In this document: positions 16,986-26,161 of the stretch, piece by piece
Position numbering within the stretch: the first letter of the stretch is position 1
Layout of the letters: each line of letters begins with the position of its first letter
From: Pedobacter heparinus DSM 2366
GTDB taxonomy: Bacteria > Bacteroidota > Bacteroidia > Sphingobacteriales > Sphingobacteriaceae
Direction of reading: 5' to 3'
Length of the DNA stretch: 64,000 nucleotides
Assembly (NCBI RefSeq): GCF_000023825.1
Contig: NC_013061.1
Coordinates: 4,216,001-4,280,000, forward strand
Translations under genes and position numbers: made by a program
Notes under the pieces: model-generated
What the model saw: only the letters and a program-made list of their open reading frames with translations
Told to the model about the DNA's origin: nothing
Database searches by the model: none

Positions 16986-17987
16986 TTAAAATTCCATTCG
17001 TGAAAGTGGAGCCACATCCTGGCCAACAAAATCACCGTTTAAATATTTATGATATCCTGCAATGGCAATCATAGCAGCATTATCTGTGCAATACTGAAAT
17101 GCGGGGATATAAACATTCCAACCCTGCTGTCCCGCCATTTTTTGAAGTGCATGCCGCAGGCCACTGTTTGCCGAAACCCCACCGGCTATTGCAATTTCTT
17201 TTATTCCATATTGCTGGGCCGCCTTTTTTAATTTATTGAGCAAAATGTCAACAATACTATGTTGTACAGATGCGCAGATATCATTTAAATTGCCGGCAAT
17301 AAAATCAGGATTTTCTTTTTCCTGCGCCCTGATAAAATACAAGATAGCAGTCTTTAAGCCACTAAAACTGTAATTTAAATCTTTTATCTGAGGTTCAGGG
17401 AACTTAAAGGCCAGCGGATTTCCTTCTTTTGCATGTTTATCTATCAGTGGTCCGCCCGGATAAGGAAGATTCAGGATTTTGGCAGTCTTGTCAAAAGCCT
17501 CGCCAGCAGCATCATCAAGAGTTTCCCCCACGATCTCCATGTCAAAATAACTCCTAATCAATACAATCTGGGTATGCCCTCCCGAAACCGTAAGGCATAA
17601 AAAAGGAAATGCAGGTTTGGGATCATCAATAAAATGTGCCAGAATGTGTGCATGCATGTGGTTAACGGCTATTAAGGGCAAATCAAGCGCCAAAGCAAAT
17701 GATTTGGCAAATGAAACACCAACCAGCAATGACCCCAAAAGACCTGGTCCCCTGGTAAATGCAACGGCACTTAATTCCTTTTTGCTTACTTTAGCATCAG
17801 TTAATGCCTGTTGTATAACCGGAACGATATTTTGTTGATGTACCCTTGATGCAAGTTCAGGTATTACGCCACCATAATTTTCATGAATTGTTTGGTTTGC
17901 AATAACATTGGCAGTAATTTTGCCGTTGTTACATATAGCAACTGAAGTTTCATCGCAAGAAGATTCTATAGCAAGTATTACAGACAC
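16986..17987 (-). CDS. tsaD: tRNA N6-adenosine threonylcarbamoyltransferase TsaD
   Basis: 333 residues beginning with the family signature ILAIESSCDETS; start codon is GTG. The metal-binding HMHAH motif lies near residue 110, with TRGPGLLGSLLVG and SGGHTQIVL also present. With TsaB, TsaC and TsaE it makes the t6A modification at position 37 of ANN-decoding tRNAs. It is divergent from tamB, an arrangement I know from other Bacteroidota. Only a few tens of bases separate the two starts. Confidence 0.97.
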   Translation of the reverse strand: MSVILAIESSCDETSVAICNNGKITANVIANQTIHENYGGVIPELASRVHQQNIVPVIQQALTDAKVSKKELSAVAFTRGPGLLGSLLVGVSFAKSFALALDLPLIAVNHMHAHILAHFIDDPKPAFPFLCLTVSGGHTQIVLIRSYFDMEIVGETLDDAAGEAFDKTAKILNLPYPGGPLIDKHAKEGNPLAFKFPEPQIKDLNYSFSGLKTAILYFIRAQEKENPDFIAGNLNDICASVQHSIVDILLNKLKKAAQQYGIKEIAIAGGVSANSGLRHALQKMAGQQGWNVYIPAFQYCTDNAAMIAIAGYHKYLNGDFVGQDVAPLSRMEF

Positions 17988-18014
17988 GGTTATTTATAAT
18001 TAAGCTACAAAACT

Positions 18015-21000
18015 ATTAAAAAACTATTACAAATACTGCTTTGGCTTGTTGCATCGGTAATATTACTTGTTGCGGTCATTCTTTTTGCCCTTCAGTTCAG
18101 ACCTGTGCAGACCTACGTGGCTAAAAAAGCTGCCGCTTATTTGTCAAAAGAACTGAATACAACCATCTCCTTAAGTGGCATTTACATCAAACCTTTCAAA
18201 TCTGTTGTGATTGAGGACCTGCTGGTTCTTGATCAGCAAAAGGATACTATACTCAACACACCAAAATTTCTGGTCGACATGAACCGGTTTTCTTTAAAAA
18301 ACCGTATCATCGCCGTTAATACAATACAAATTAATAACGGCACTTTCTACCTGAAATCATATAAAGACAGGTCTACCAACCTTGATTTCATTATTGACTA
18401 TTTTGATTCGGGCCCACCCAATGTAAAAAAGAAAAAAAAGCCTTACCAGATTTCCTTCGACAGGATTATCCTGAACAACTTTGGTTTTAAGTATAAAAAC
18501 TACAGACAAAAGGATACCGCTATGAAAGGTATAAACTTTGACGATGTAGCCCTCAGTAATCTGAATGGAATTTTCGAGAAGCTAAATACAAAAGATCATA
18601 TCCTGCAAACCAAAATAAAGGATCTTACCTTTAAAGAAAAAAGCGGTTTCTATTTAAAAAACCTCACGGCATTTACCACCATTGATACCAATAGCATTGA
18701 ACTAAAGAAACTGTTGCTGGTAACCAACAGAAGCCGGCTGTCTGATTATTTTCAGATGCGCTTTAAACGCTTTGCAGATTTTGATGATTATATCAATAAG
18801 GTAAGGATGAATGCCAATTTTGTAGATAGTCACATTTCATCCCGTGATGTCTCTTTTTTTACTTCCGAACTGGACCAGATGCACCTGGATATTGATATAG
18901 ATGGCCGAATTACCGGTTTGGTTAATAATTTAAGGGCAAAAAAACTGGCTGTTAAGGCCGGAAAAGCTACCTATATTAAGGGCGATTTTATGTTAAAGGG
19001 GCTGCCTTATATCAAGGAAACTTTTATGGACCTGAAGATAGAGATGGCCGGCACAAATAAAACAGACCTGGATGAGATCGTATCCAGTATTACCGGCAAA
19101 AATGGAACCGTTGTCCCAAAAGTGGTCAATAAATTTGGAAACATCAATTTCAATGGATCTTTTACAGGCTTTAAAAACGATTTTATTGCTTATGGCGAAT
19201 TCAAAACCCGCCTTGGCAGATTGGTGTCTGATGTAAACATGAAAATAGACAGGAAGGGAATCCCTTCTTATACAGGAAATGTTAAAACTTACGATTTTGA
19301 CATCGGTACGCTGATAGACGAAAAAACACTGGGCAGGCTCTCGGCCTCTTTATATGTAAAAGGCCGGGGTACAGAGGTCAACAGTCTTTCTGAAAAACTA
19401 AATGGAGATATCGATTATATTGATTTTAACAGCTACAGATATAGAAACGTTAAAATAGATGGCACTTTCGACAAGAAATATTTTGATGGAAGACTCACCA
19501 TTAACGATAAAAATGTTCAGCTTGCTTTTGATGGCGGTGTTAACCTGAACCCAAAACTTCCAGTGTTCAACTTTAAAGCAACTATAAAAAATGCCAAATT
19601 AAGGGCACTCAAATTATATAAGGATTCTTTAAAAATTGATGCTGTATTCAGTACCAACTTTTCTGGTAACAATCTGAACAACATACAGGGAAATCTGAGG
19701 CTACAGGAAATAAGATTAGATAATGTTAAAGGGATTTACAACATAGATTCTGTAGAGCTGCAGGCTAGTGGACTGGGCAAAGAACGCAGTTTAACCATAA
19801 AATCCGATATATTTGATGCCAGCATTAAAGGTCAGTACGACTTAAATACTATCCCATCCTATTATAAAGCATTGGCTAAAAAGTATATCCCATCTTTAAA
19901 AGCTGATATTGTAAAGTATGGGGATCAGATATTTCAGTTTAACCTCGTTATAAAAAGATTTGAACCTATTGCCGAATTACTGGTACCCGGACTGGAAATT
20001 GAAGATCAGGCCATATTGACCGGCAATTTCGATTCTCCAAACAATACTGCCACTTTAAATGGTTTTATCAAAAAACTTAAGTATAAAGGGATAGTTGTAA
20101 ACAACATCATTATTGACGAAAATACAAGTACGAATCAGCTGCAGGCTATTTTTACCTCAGACAGGGTTGACCTGAACGACAGCCTGCATATTAAAAATGT
20201 AAACATCTCCAATATATTGCGGAATGACAGCCTCTCCTTAAACGTTAAGCTTTCTAACGAGGATGATGTTAACCAACTGGATTTAAATGGATTGATTGAA
20301 TTTGCCAGTGATACAACTGCACGCATAAGTATACTTCCTTCTATTTTGGTTGTCAACAACGAAGAATGGAAAATCCAGGAAAAAGTGAGGATAAATTTTC
20401 ATGAAGGAAAAACGGAGATCAGCAATTTTGACCTTAACAATGGCCGGCAGCTGCTTACTTTGGATGGAACACTGTCAAGTGATCCTAAAGATCTGCTACT
20501 GGTAGGTTTTAAAGATTTTAGCCTGACTACATTAAATCCTTTTGTGAAAACACTTGGACTAAAATTGAGCGGAAATGTAAACGGTGAAACAAAATTAGCC
20601 AACATTCTTAAATCGCCCGAAATTCATGATAACCTTAAAATCGATTCTCTGGTTTTTAATGACACTTACATCGGGACCTTGACAGACACGTCATCGTATG
20701 ACAAGGCTAAAAATACAGCCAATATATACACCAAAATTGTGACTACAGACAGAGAAACTTTAAGGGCCACCGGAAATCTGGACCTTGAAAAAAAGGAAAT
20801 TGACCTGAAAGTAAGGCTGGATAAAAGTGAGCTTGCTGTTTTTGAGCCCTTCATTAATAACCTGGTATCAGATCTGAAAGGTCATGTCTCCTCTGATCTG
20901 ACTGTGACCGGTCCTTTTGACAAACCATCAATTAAAGGAAGCCTTACACTGGATGAGGCTGCCATGACCATCAATTACCTTAAAACAAGATATACAATTT

Positions 21001-22505
21001 CTGATGAGGTTGGGGTTAACAATAGTGTGATTGACATTAACGACCTCAAATTGTTGGATACAGATAATAATGAAGCGATAGCAAATGGAACAGTGGATTT
21101 AAATGACATCAATAACCCTACGCTTGATGTTGTTGTAAATGCCACCAATTTCATGGCCTTAAACACGACCGAGAAAGATAATTCCCTCTATTTCGGAGAA
21201 GCTTATGCCACTGGTACTTTTAAATTTAAAGGTCCGACAAATAAAATGTTTATTGACATTGATGCTAAAACAGAAAAGGGAACTGTATTTAATTTACCCT
21301 TAAATAGCTCTGAAACTGTTTCAAGTAAAGACTTTATCACTTTTATAAGTAAAGACACTGCCAGCTATGTAAAAAAACAGACCAGTTTTGATGGCCTGAC
21401 CATGAGCTTAAAACTAAATGTAGATGCCAATAGTACTGCAAATATTTTTACAACATTGGGTAACCTGAGTGGTAAAGGTTATTCAAAAAACCTGGCCCTT
21501 AAAATCAATAGCTTCGGCGATTTTGAAATGTCGGGCGACTATATCATTGAAAGTGGCAGTTTTGATTTTACAGCTCAGGAAGTCATTAATAAGAAGTTTA
21601 CCATCCGACAGGGGGGAACAATCAGGTGGACAGGAAACCCCTCTGCTGCGCAGATCAACTTAAAAGCTATTTATGCACTCAGGGCGAGCACCAGCGATCT
21701 TTATGCGGCTGCCAACAGAGAAAGCAGTAACGCCAATCAAAGGGTGCTTACTGAGGTTGAAATGGGCCTTACCGGCCTGCTATTAAAACCTGACATTAAA
21801 CTGGATGTTTTTTTTCCTTCCAATCCTGCTATTAAAGAAGAAATGCAGACGTATTTTAATGATGATAACAACCGGAACCTGCAGGCCTTAAGTCTGATTA
21901 TCAGACGTAGTTTTGCGCCCGGAAGTGGAAAAGAAGACCTAGGCAAACAGTTAAAATCCGGAGTAGCCAGTACGGCAACAGAATTACTGTTTAACCAGTT
22001 TAACAATGTACTTTCCTCACTGAACCTGGATTTCGTAGACATCAACATCCGTTCGTTGAGCGAGGCCAATGCATCCTTCAGGTTTTTTCAGGACAGGATT
22101 GTTTTAAATGCAGGGATTGTAGATAAGAACAGCACCAACGATCTGTCGCCAATTGGTTTTTCAAGAGACAATGTAGGTAGTGAAGTTGAGGTGCTGGCAC
22201 TGATCAAGAAAGATGGTACACTGGTAGGTAAGCTGGCCAATAAACCTCCAACACAGCAAAGCATTTTCAACACCGGCATACAAAACACCAATGTAACCTC
22301 TTTGGGTCTGATCTATACCCAGCAATTTGACAGCTTCAGGGAATTTGTTCAAAAAATCTCAGGAAAACTGCGCAGGGAAGAAAAACAAAAGAAACTGGAA
22401 CTTGAAAAAAAGACGGCAGAAGAGGAAAAAAAACCTTCTGCCGTCCAGCCTCCCCAAAATAAGGAGGGTATAATAAATAATCAGAAAAATCCTAAAAGGA
22501 AATAA
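18015..22505 (+). CDS. TamB-like translocation/assembly protein (DUF490)
   Basis: About 1,496 residues. The C-terminal third is a DUF490/TamB domain (SGDYIIESGSFDF, IRQGGTIRWTGNPSAAQINLKA), preceded by a long beta-rich AsmA-like region. TamB proteins span the periplasm and help build the outer membrane or carry lipid. An ATG/GTG/TTG-only search gives a GTG at 18105, but the frame stays open back to 18000 and encodes a clear membrane anchor (KKLLQILLWLVASVILLVAVILF). With no ATG, GTG or TTG before it, I place the start at the ATT at 18015 (MKKLLQ...). CTG at 18036 is another option. The C-terminus is Lys/Glu-rich. The stop abuts the stop of ribBA with no space. Confidence 0.9.
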   Translation: MKKLLQILLWLVASVILLVAVILFALQFRPVQTYVAKKAAAYLSKELNTTISLSGIYIKPFKSVVIEDLLVLDQQKDTILNTPKFLVDMNRFSLKNRIIAVNTIQINNGTFYLKSYKDRSTNLDFIIDYFDSGPPNVKKKKKPYQISFDRIILNNFGFKYKNYRQKDTAMKGINFDDVALSNLNGIFEKLNTKDHILQTKIKDLTFKEKSGFYLKNLTAFTTIDTNSIELKKLLLVTNRSRLSDYFQMRFKRFADFDDYINKVRMNANFVDSHISSRDVSFFTSELDQMHLDIDIDGRITGLVNNLRAKKLAVKAGKATYIKGDFMLKGLPYIKETFMDLKIEMAGTNKTDLDEIVSSITGKNGTVVPKVVNKFGNINFNGSFTGFKNDFIAYGEFKTRLGRLVSDVNMKIDRKGIPSYTGNVKTYDFDIGTLIDEKTLGRLSASLYVKGRGTEVNSLSEKLNGDIDYIDFNSYRYRNVKIDGTFDKKYFDGRLTINDKNVQLAFDGGVNLNPKLPVFNFKATIKNAKLRALKLYKDSLKIDAVFSTNFSGNNLNNIQGNLRLQEIRLDNVKGIYNIDSVELQASGLGKERSLTIKSDIFDASIKGQYDLNTIPSYYKALAKKYIPSLKADIVKYGDQIFQFNLVIKRFEPIAELLVPGLEIEDQAILTGNFDSPNNTATLNGFIKKLKYKGIVVNNIIIDENTSTNQLQAIFTSDRVDLNDSLHIKNVNISNILRNDSLSLNVKLSNEDDVNQLDLNGLIEFASDTTARISILPSILVVNNEEWKIQEKVRINFHEGKTEISNFDLNNGRQLLTLDGTLSSDPKDLLLVGFKDFSLTTLNPFVKTLGLKLSGNVNGETKLANILKSPEIHDNLKIDSLVFNDTYIGTLTDTSSYDKAKNTANIYTKIVTTDRETLRATGNLDLEKKEIDLKVRLDKSELAVFEPFINNLVSDLKGHVSSDLTVTGPFDKPSIKGSLTLDEAAMTINYLKTRYTISDEVGVNNSVIDINDLKLLDTDNNEAIANGTVDLNDINNPTLDVVVNATNFMALNTTEKDNSLYFGEAYATGTFKFKGPTNKMFIDIDAKTEKGTVFNLPLNSSETVSSKDFITFISKDTASYVKKQTSFDGLTMSLKLNVDANSTANIFTTLGNLSGKGYSKNLALKINSFGDFEMSGDYIIESGSFDFTAQEVINKKFTIRQGGTIRWTGNPSAAQINLKAIYALRASTSDLYAAANRESSNANQRVLTEVEMGLTGLLLKPDIKLDVFFPSNPAIKEEMQTYFNDDNNRNLQALSLIIRRSFAPGSGKEDLGKQLKSGVASTATELLFNQFNNVLSSLNLDFVDINIRSLSEANASFRFFQDRIVLNAGIVDKNSTNDLSPIGFSRDNVGSEVEVLALIKKDGTLVGKLANKPPTQQSIFNTGIQNTNVTSLGLIYTQQFDSFREFVQKISGKLRREEKQKKLELEKKTAEEEKKPSAVQPPQNKEGIINNQKNPKRK

Positions 22506-23717
22506 TTAGCCTTTCATAATCTGATGGCCCATCTTATCCCGCTTTGTTTTTAAGTAAAGCTCATTGTGGATATTGCTCTCTATTTCAATAGGAATGTTCT
22601 CCACAATTTCCAGACCATAACCAATTAAACCTGCCCGTTTTGTAGGGTTATTAGACATTAAGCGCATTTTAGTTACCCCCTGCGCCCTTAATATCTGAGC
22701 CCCAACACCATAATCCCGTTCATCTCCTTTAAATCCTAGTTTAATATTGGCTTCAACGGTATCAAAACCCGCATCCTGAAGATTATAAGAACGCAATTTA
22801 TTGATCAGGCCAATTCCCCGGCCCTCCTGGTTCATGTAAACCACTACCCCTTTGCCTTCTTTATCGATCATTTCCAAAGCTTTGTGCAGTTGCGGACCGC
22901 AATCGCAGCGGCATGATCCAAAAATATCTCCTGTAACGCAGGAACTGTGCACTCTGGCCAGTACAGGCTCATCGGCAGCCCATGTTCCCTTACTGATAGC
23001 CAGGTGAGTTGCATAGTTGTCTATCTGTGTATAAGCTGTCATCTTGAAATCGCCCCACTGAGTTGGCAAATTAATCGTAACTTCTTCCTTAATCAAGCTC
23101 TCTTTGCTCAGTCTGTAGGCAATAAGGTCCTTTATGGATATGATTTTAAGCTGATGTCTTTCTGCAATCTTAATCAGATCCGGAAGCCTGGCCATTTCCC
23201 CATCTTCTTTTAATATTTCTACCAGCACTCCTGCCTCTTTCATTCCTGCCAGTCTGGCCAGGTCAGTAGAAGCTTCTGTATGGCCAGCGCGTCTTAAAAC
23301 GCCCCCATCTTTTGCCCTTAACGGAAAAATATGTCCTGGTCTGCCCAGTTCTGAAGGATCTATTTTAGGATCGATCAGTGCAAGTATAGTTTTTGATCTG
23401 TCAGATGCTGAAATTCCGGTTGTACAACCATGACCAAGCAAATCGACGGATACCGTAAAATTTGTTTCATAGGCAGCAGTATTTTTCCCAACCATAGATT
23501 CTAAACCCAGTTCATCGCATCTTTGCTCAGTTAGCGGTGCACATATTAATCCACGGCCATAGGTAGCCATAAAGTTAATTACCTCTGGCGTCGCATTCTC
23601 TGCGGCGGTTAAAAAGTCTCCTTCGTTTTCGCGGTCTTCATCGTCGACAACAATAATAACCTTCCCTGCTTTTATATCCGCAATAGCATCTTCTATTGCA
23701 TCAAGTTTAATTTCCAT
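22506..23717 (-). CDS. ribBA: Bifunctional DHBP synthase/GTP cyclohydrolase II
   Basis: 403 residues. The N-terminal half is 3,4-dihydroxy-2-butanone-4-phosphate synthase (DDEDRENEGDF, HTEASTDLARLAG); the C-terminal half is GTP cyclohydrolase II with the zinc cysteines in CVTGDIFGSCRCDCG and NQEGRGIGLINK. It makes both precursors for riboflavin. It lies downstream of the LptF/LptG gene on the same strand with 129 bp between, containing an inverted repeat but no FMN riboswitch I can recognise. Confidence 0.97.
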   Translation of the reverse strand: MEIKLDAIEDAIADIKAGKVIIVVDDEDRENEGDFLTAAENATPEVINFMATYGRGLICAPLTEQRCDELGLESMVGKNTAAYETNFTVSVDLLGHGCTTGISASDRSKTILALIDPKIDPSELGRPGHIFPLRAKDGGVLRRAGHTEASTDLARLAGMKEAGVLVEILKEDGEMARLPDLIKIAERHQLKIISIKDLIAYRLSKESLIKEEVTINLPTQWGDFKMTAYTQIDNYATHLAISKGTWAADEPVLARVHSSCVTGDIFGSCRCDCGPQLHKALEMIDKEGKGVVVYMNQEGRGIGLINKLRSYNLQDAGFDTVEANIKLGFKGDERDYGVGAQILRAQGVTKMRLMSNNPTKRAGLIGYGLEIVENIPIEIESNIHNELYLKTKRDKMGHQIMKG

Positions 23718-23731
23718 TTTATGAGTATATC

Positions 23732-23793
23732 AACCTTCAAATCATCGATTTGAAGGTTCATTTAAATTACAATACAAAGTTACAACCTTCAAA
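23732..23793. repeat. Inverted and direct repeats upstream of ribBA
   Basis: AACCTTCAAATC (23732-23743), spacer ATC, GATTTGAAGGTT (23747-23758): a perfect 12-bp inverted repeat. The core AACCTTCAAA recurs in direct orientation at 23784-23793. No T tract follows on the minus strand, so it is more like an operator or leader structure for ribBA than a terminator. Confidence 0.5.
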
Positions 23794-23846
23794 GACAATT
23801 TTATGTCTTAAATATCATAAATAAGTAATGAATAAATTATACCTGC

Positions 23847-25289
23847 TTAAACCTTTTCCGCAGACACTTTTGACTTATTCTTTTTAAAGAAATTGATAAT
23901 GAGCTGCTTAAAATAATTTACATCAAATAAGGCCGAATCTACGGTTGCTTTATAGGTTAAAAATGCACCCAAAGGAGATAAAATAATAAATGCAAGCCAC
24001 ATTCCGAAAAAGGGGGTTAGTGAGCCCTGGGTTGCCGACTTCTCTGAAACTGTAGCAATAATATGGTAAAAAAGGAAAAATACAATGGCCATTACAACAG
24101 GCAAACCCAGTCCCCCTTTTCTAATAATGGCCCCTAGCGGTGCCCCAATAAAGAACAGCAACAAACACGAAGCCGCCAGGGTAAACTTCTTCTGGAATTC
24201 AATCTCTACCTTTATAATGTTCCTTACACGGTCTGCATGGTCCTGAAGTCGGCCTGATGTAGTTTGCAAAATAGAATTTGCCTGATCCAGGGCATTTTGA
24301 AGAACGGTTAAGCGTTGAGCTTTAGGGATCGTGTTCAATACAGTTCCTTCAATTTTTTTTGCTTTGATTTTAACTTTTGTATAGCCTTTGGTATAATTAT
24401 TCTGTTTGTAATAACTGCTCAGATTTAACGCAGCAAACTTGTTTACACTATCCAGTTCCCGAGTTAGTGAATCCTTCTTTTTTGTGAGCCCCTTTAGGTT
24501 AAGCATTTGCGTATTCCCTCTAAAACCCTCTTCATCGGTACGGTTCATCTTAAAACTGGATATGTCAAACTTCTGGTCAGTTTCTTTAAACCGCATCCTG
24601 GTTAATTCCTGTCTTGGGTTATAGGAAGAACTTTTACCATTTGATTCCTCATATCTTACTCCATCATGTAAAGTTAGCAGCAGATAATCATCATTTTTTG
24701 ACATCTTCCCACTCTTCGCAATGATGATCTTTGCAATTCCGTTGTTGCTGGTATGGTCATAGATCATTACATTGTGTAAAGAGATGCCATCACTTCCCTT
24801 CTTGTCTACCCGAATGGAATATCCCGGGATGCTATTGTTAAAGACTCCCTCTTTAATTAAAAAAGACAGTTTTTTATTCCTGATATCCCACAATAAAGAA
24901 CCAAACTTTAGATTTGCTTTTGGCAACATGTATTCAGAAAACAGAAAAGAACTGATGGCCAGAAAAATAATGAGTACCAGCAGGGGCATCATGGCTTTTT
25001 GTAAAGATACCCCCGCCGATTTGATGGCGACCAGCTCATAGTTCTCTCCTAGCGTGCCAAATGTCATGATAGAAGATAATAATATTGAAAGTGGAAGTGC
25101 CATTGAAACATTTGCAGCAGATGCATAATACATCAATTCCAGTATTACGTACCACTCAAAGCCCTTTCCAATCAAGTCGTCAACGTACTTAAATAAAAAA
25201 AGCATTAATAAAATAAACATCACTATAAAAAAAGTGACGAAGAAGGGCCTTATAAATGCTTTGACAAGTAGTAAATGAATCTTTTTCAA
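23847..25289 (-). CDS. LptF/LptG family permease (YjgP/YjgQ)
   Basis: 480 residues with helices at both ends (three near the N-terminus, three in the last 130 residues) and a large soluble domain between, the LptF/LptG layout. This family forms the inner-membrane channel of the LPS export machine with LptB. The first helix region (FFVTFFIVMFILLMLFLFKYVDDLIGKG) and EYMLPKAN are family-like. The protein is longer than the E. coli ones because of an insertion near residues 255-340 with Lys/Ser-rich sequence. It cannot be assigned to F or G from sequence alone. The START-like gene lies 30 bp upstream on the same strand. Confidence 0.88.
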   Translation of the reverse strand: MKKIHLLLVKAFIRPFFVTFFIVMFILLMLFLFKYVDDLIGKGFEWYVILELMYYASAANVSMALPLSILLSSIMTFGTLGENYELVAIKSAGVSLQKAMMPLLVLIIFLAISSFLFSEYMLPKANLKFGSLLWDIRNKKLSFLIKEGVFNNSIPGYSIRVDKKGSDGISLHNVMIYDHTSNNGIAKIIIAKSGKMSKNDDYLLLTLHDGVRYEESNGKSSSYNPRQELTRMRFKETDQKFDISSFKMNRTDEEGFRGNTQMLNLKGLTKKKDSLTRELDSVNKFAALNLSSYYKQNNYTKGYTKVKIKAKKIEGTVLNTIPKAQRLTVLQNALDQANSILQTTSGRLQDHADRVRNIIKVEIEFQKKFTLAASCLLLFFIGAPLGAIIRKGGLGLPVVMAIVFFLFYHIIATVSEKSATQGSLTPFFGMWLAFIILSPLGAFLTYKATVDSALFDVNYFKQLIINFFKKNKSKVSAEKV

Positions 25290-25319
25290 TATACAAATGT
25301 AGGCAAAGCCAGCGAAAAT

Positions 25320-25700
25320 TTAAGCACCTAATACACTATGGAGATAGTTGATCTGGTTATCCCAGATTTGTGTACGTTCGGCAAGCGTATCATCGGTAGC
25401 AAAATCGGTGATGGCCAGTGCCACATCATTGGTCAGTTCGTCCTGAACAATTTCCATTTCAAAATAACAATGCGGTTCATCATCAACCCATTTAAATTTA
25501 ACCAGCTTATTTTCTTTTATGCTTAACAACTTTGCTTTTTGTATTTCATCATCCCATGTAAATGTATATACCTGATCACGGAAAATTACATCGTCGGCAA
25601 ACCATTGCGATAAGCCATTGGGCTCACTGATAAAGCTAAATAAAATACGTGGAGACGATCTCAATTCATATTCTAAGGTAAATTTTTTCTTTTCTGACAT
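25320..25700 (-). CDS. START-like domain protein
   Basis: 126 residues forming one SRPBCC/START-like domain: a beta-rich protein beginning KFTLEYELRSSPRILFSFISEPNGLSQWFADDV, with the Trp-rich pattern typical of AHSA1-type hydrophobic-ligand folds. No catalytic residues are obvious. Cytoplasmic, ligand unknown. It precedes the LptF/LptG gene by 30 bp on the same strand, so a link to lipid handling is conceivable but unproven. Confidence 0.8.
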   Translation of the reverse strand: MSEKKKFTLEYELRSSPRILFSFISEPNGLSQWFADDVIFRDQVYTFTWDDEIQKAKLLSIKENKLVKFKWVDDEPHCYFEMEIVQDELTNDVALAITDFATDDTLAERTQIWDNQINYLHSVLGA

Positions 25701-25771
25701 CGTTAAGCACTTATATCCTGAATTTTTTAGACTATTTTTAACATTTGTTTCTAAAGAAAAGTAATTTATTC

Positions 25772-25779
25772 TATATTTG
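25772..25779 (+). promoter_or_regulatory. Probable tRNA promoter -7 element
   Basis: TATATTTG matches TAnnTTTG and lies 25 bases upstream of the tRNA 5' end. A TTG at 25745-25747 is 24 bases upstream, longer than the usual 19-21, so the -33 element is uncertain. Confidence 0.45.
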
Positions 25780-25804
25780 CAACTCTTTACAAAAAAGACC
25801 TACC

Positions 25805-25878
25805 GGCGGGGTAGCTCAGATGGTTAGAGCGCAGGATTCATAACCCTGAGGTCGGCAGTTCGATCCTGCTCCCCGCTA
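25805..25878 (+). tRNA. tRNA-Met (anticodon CAT)
   Basis: A full cloverleaf of 74 bases. Acceptor GGCGGGG (25805-25811) pairs with CCCCGCT (25871-25877), discriminator A at 25878; D-stem GCTC/GAGC; anticodon loop TTCATAA; T-loop TTCGATC. CCA is not encoded. The G1-T pair at the acceptor end, rather than an unpaired C1-A, points to elongator Met (or an Ile2 tRNA if the C is lysidine-modified). The last pair of the anticodon stem is an A-C mismatch. Confidence 0.95.
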
Positions 25879-25883
25879 CTGAT

Positions 25884-25915
25884 AAAAGCTCACTAAAAAG
25901 TGGGCTTTTATTGTT
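25884..25915 (+). terminator. Terminator after tRNA-Met
   Basis: AAAAGCTCACT (25884-25894) and AGTGGGCTTTT (25899-25909) form an 11-bp stem with one T-G pair and an AAAA loop, followed by a T-rich stretch. It sits 5 bases after the tRNA. The following 240 bp up to the region B operon end show no gene or att-like repeat. Confidence 0.8.
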
Positions 25916-26161
25916 TTAAGGGTCTTTTAGAAGCTCTTACGCGTATGCTCAAATAAAGCTTTTCAGAATATTTACAGCAGTCTGAAAACAGATGAGACAG
26001 TTGCCGAGCACCCCCACACAACTTGTTCCAAATACGCCGGGCTTTAAACATAATATTATCAATACCTCATAAAATTCTCTATATTTTGGCAGAAACAATA
26101 GGGCAAAAATTTAACGATATTTATAAGAACTGATGGGGATGTAAAAGTATCTTCAGTGAAA

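Noticed and set aside
23718..23846. FMN riboswitch upstream of ribBA
   Set aside because: The conserved RFN core is not visible; only the AACCTTCAAA repeats are present.
25805..26161. tRNA-Met as an attachment site of a genomic island
   Set aside because: The catabolic region starts about 280 bp past the tRNA, but I see no integrase and no repeated copy of the tRNA 3' end in the window. Base composition looks similar on both sides.
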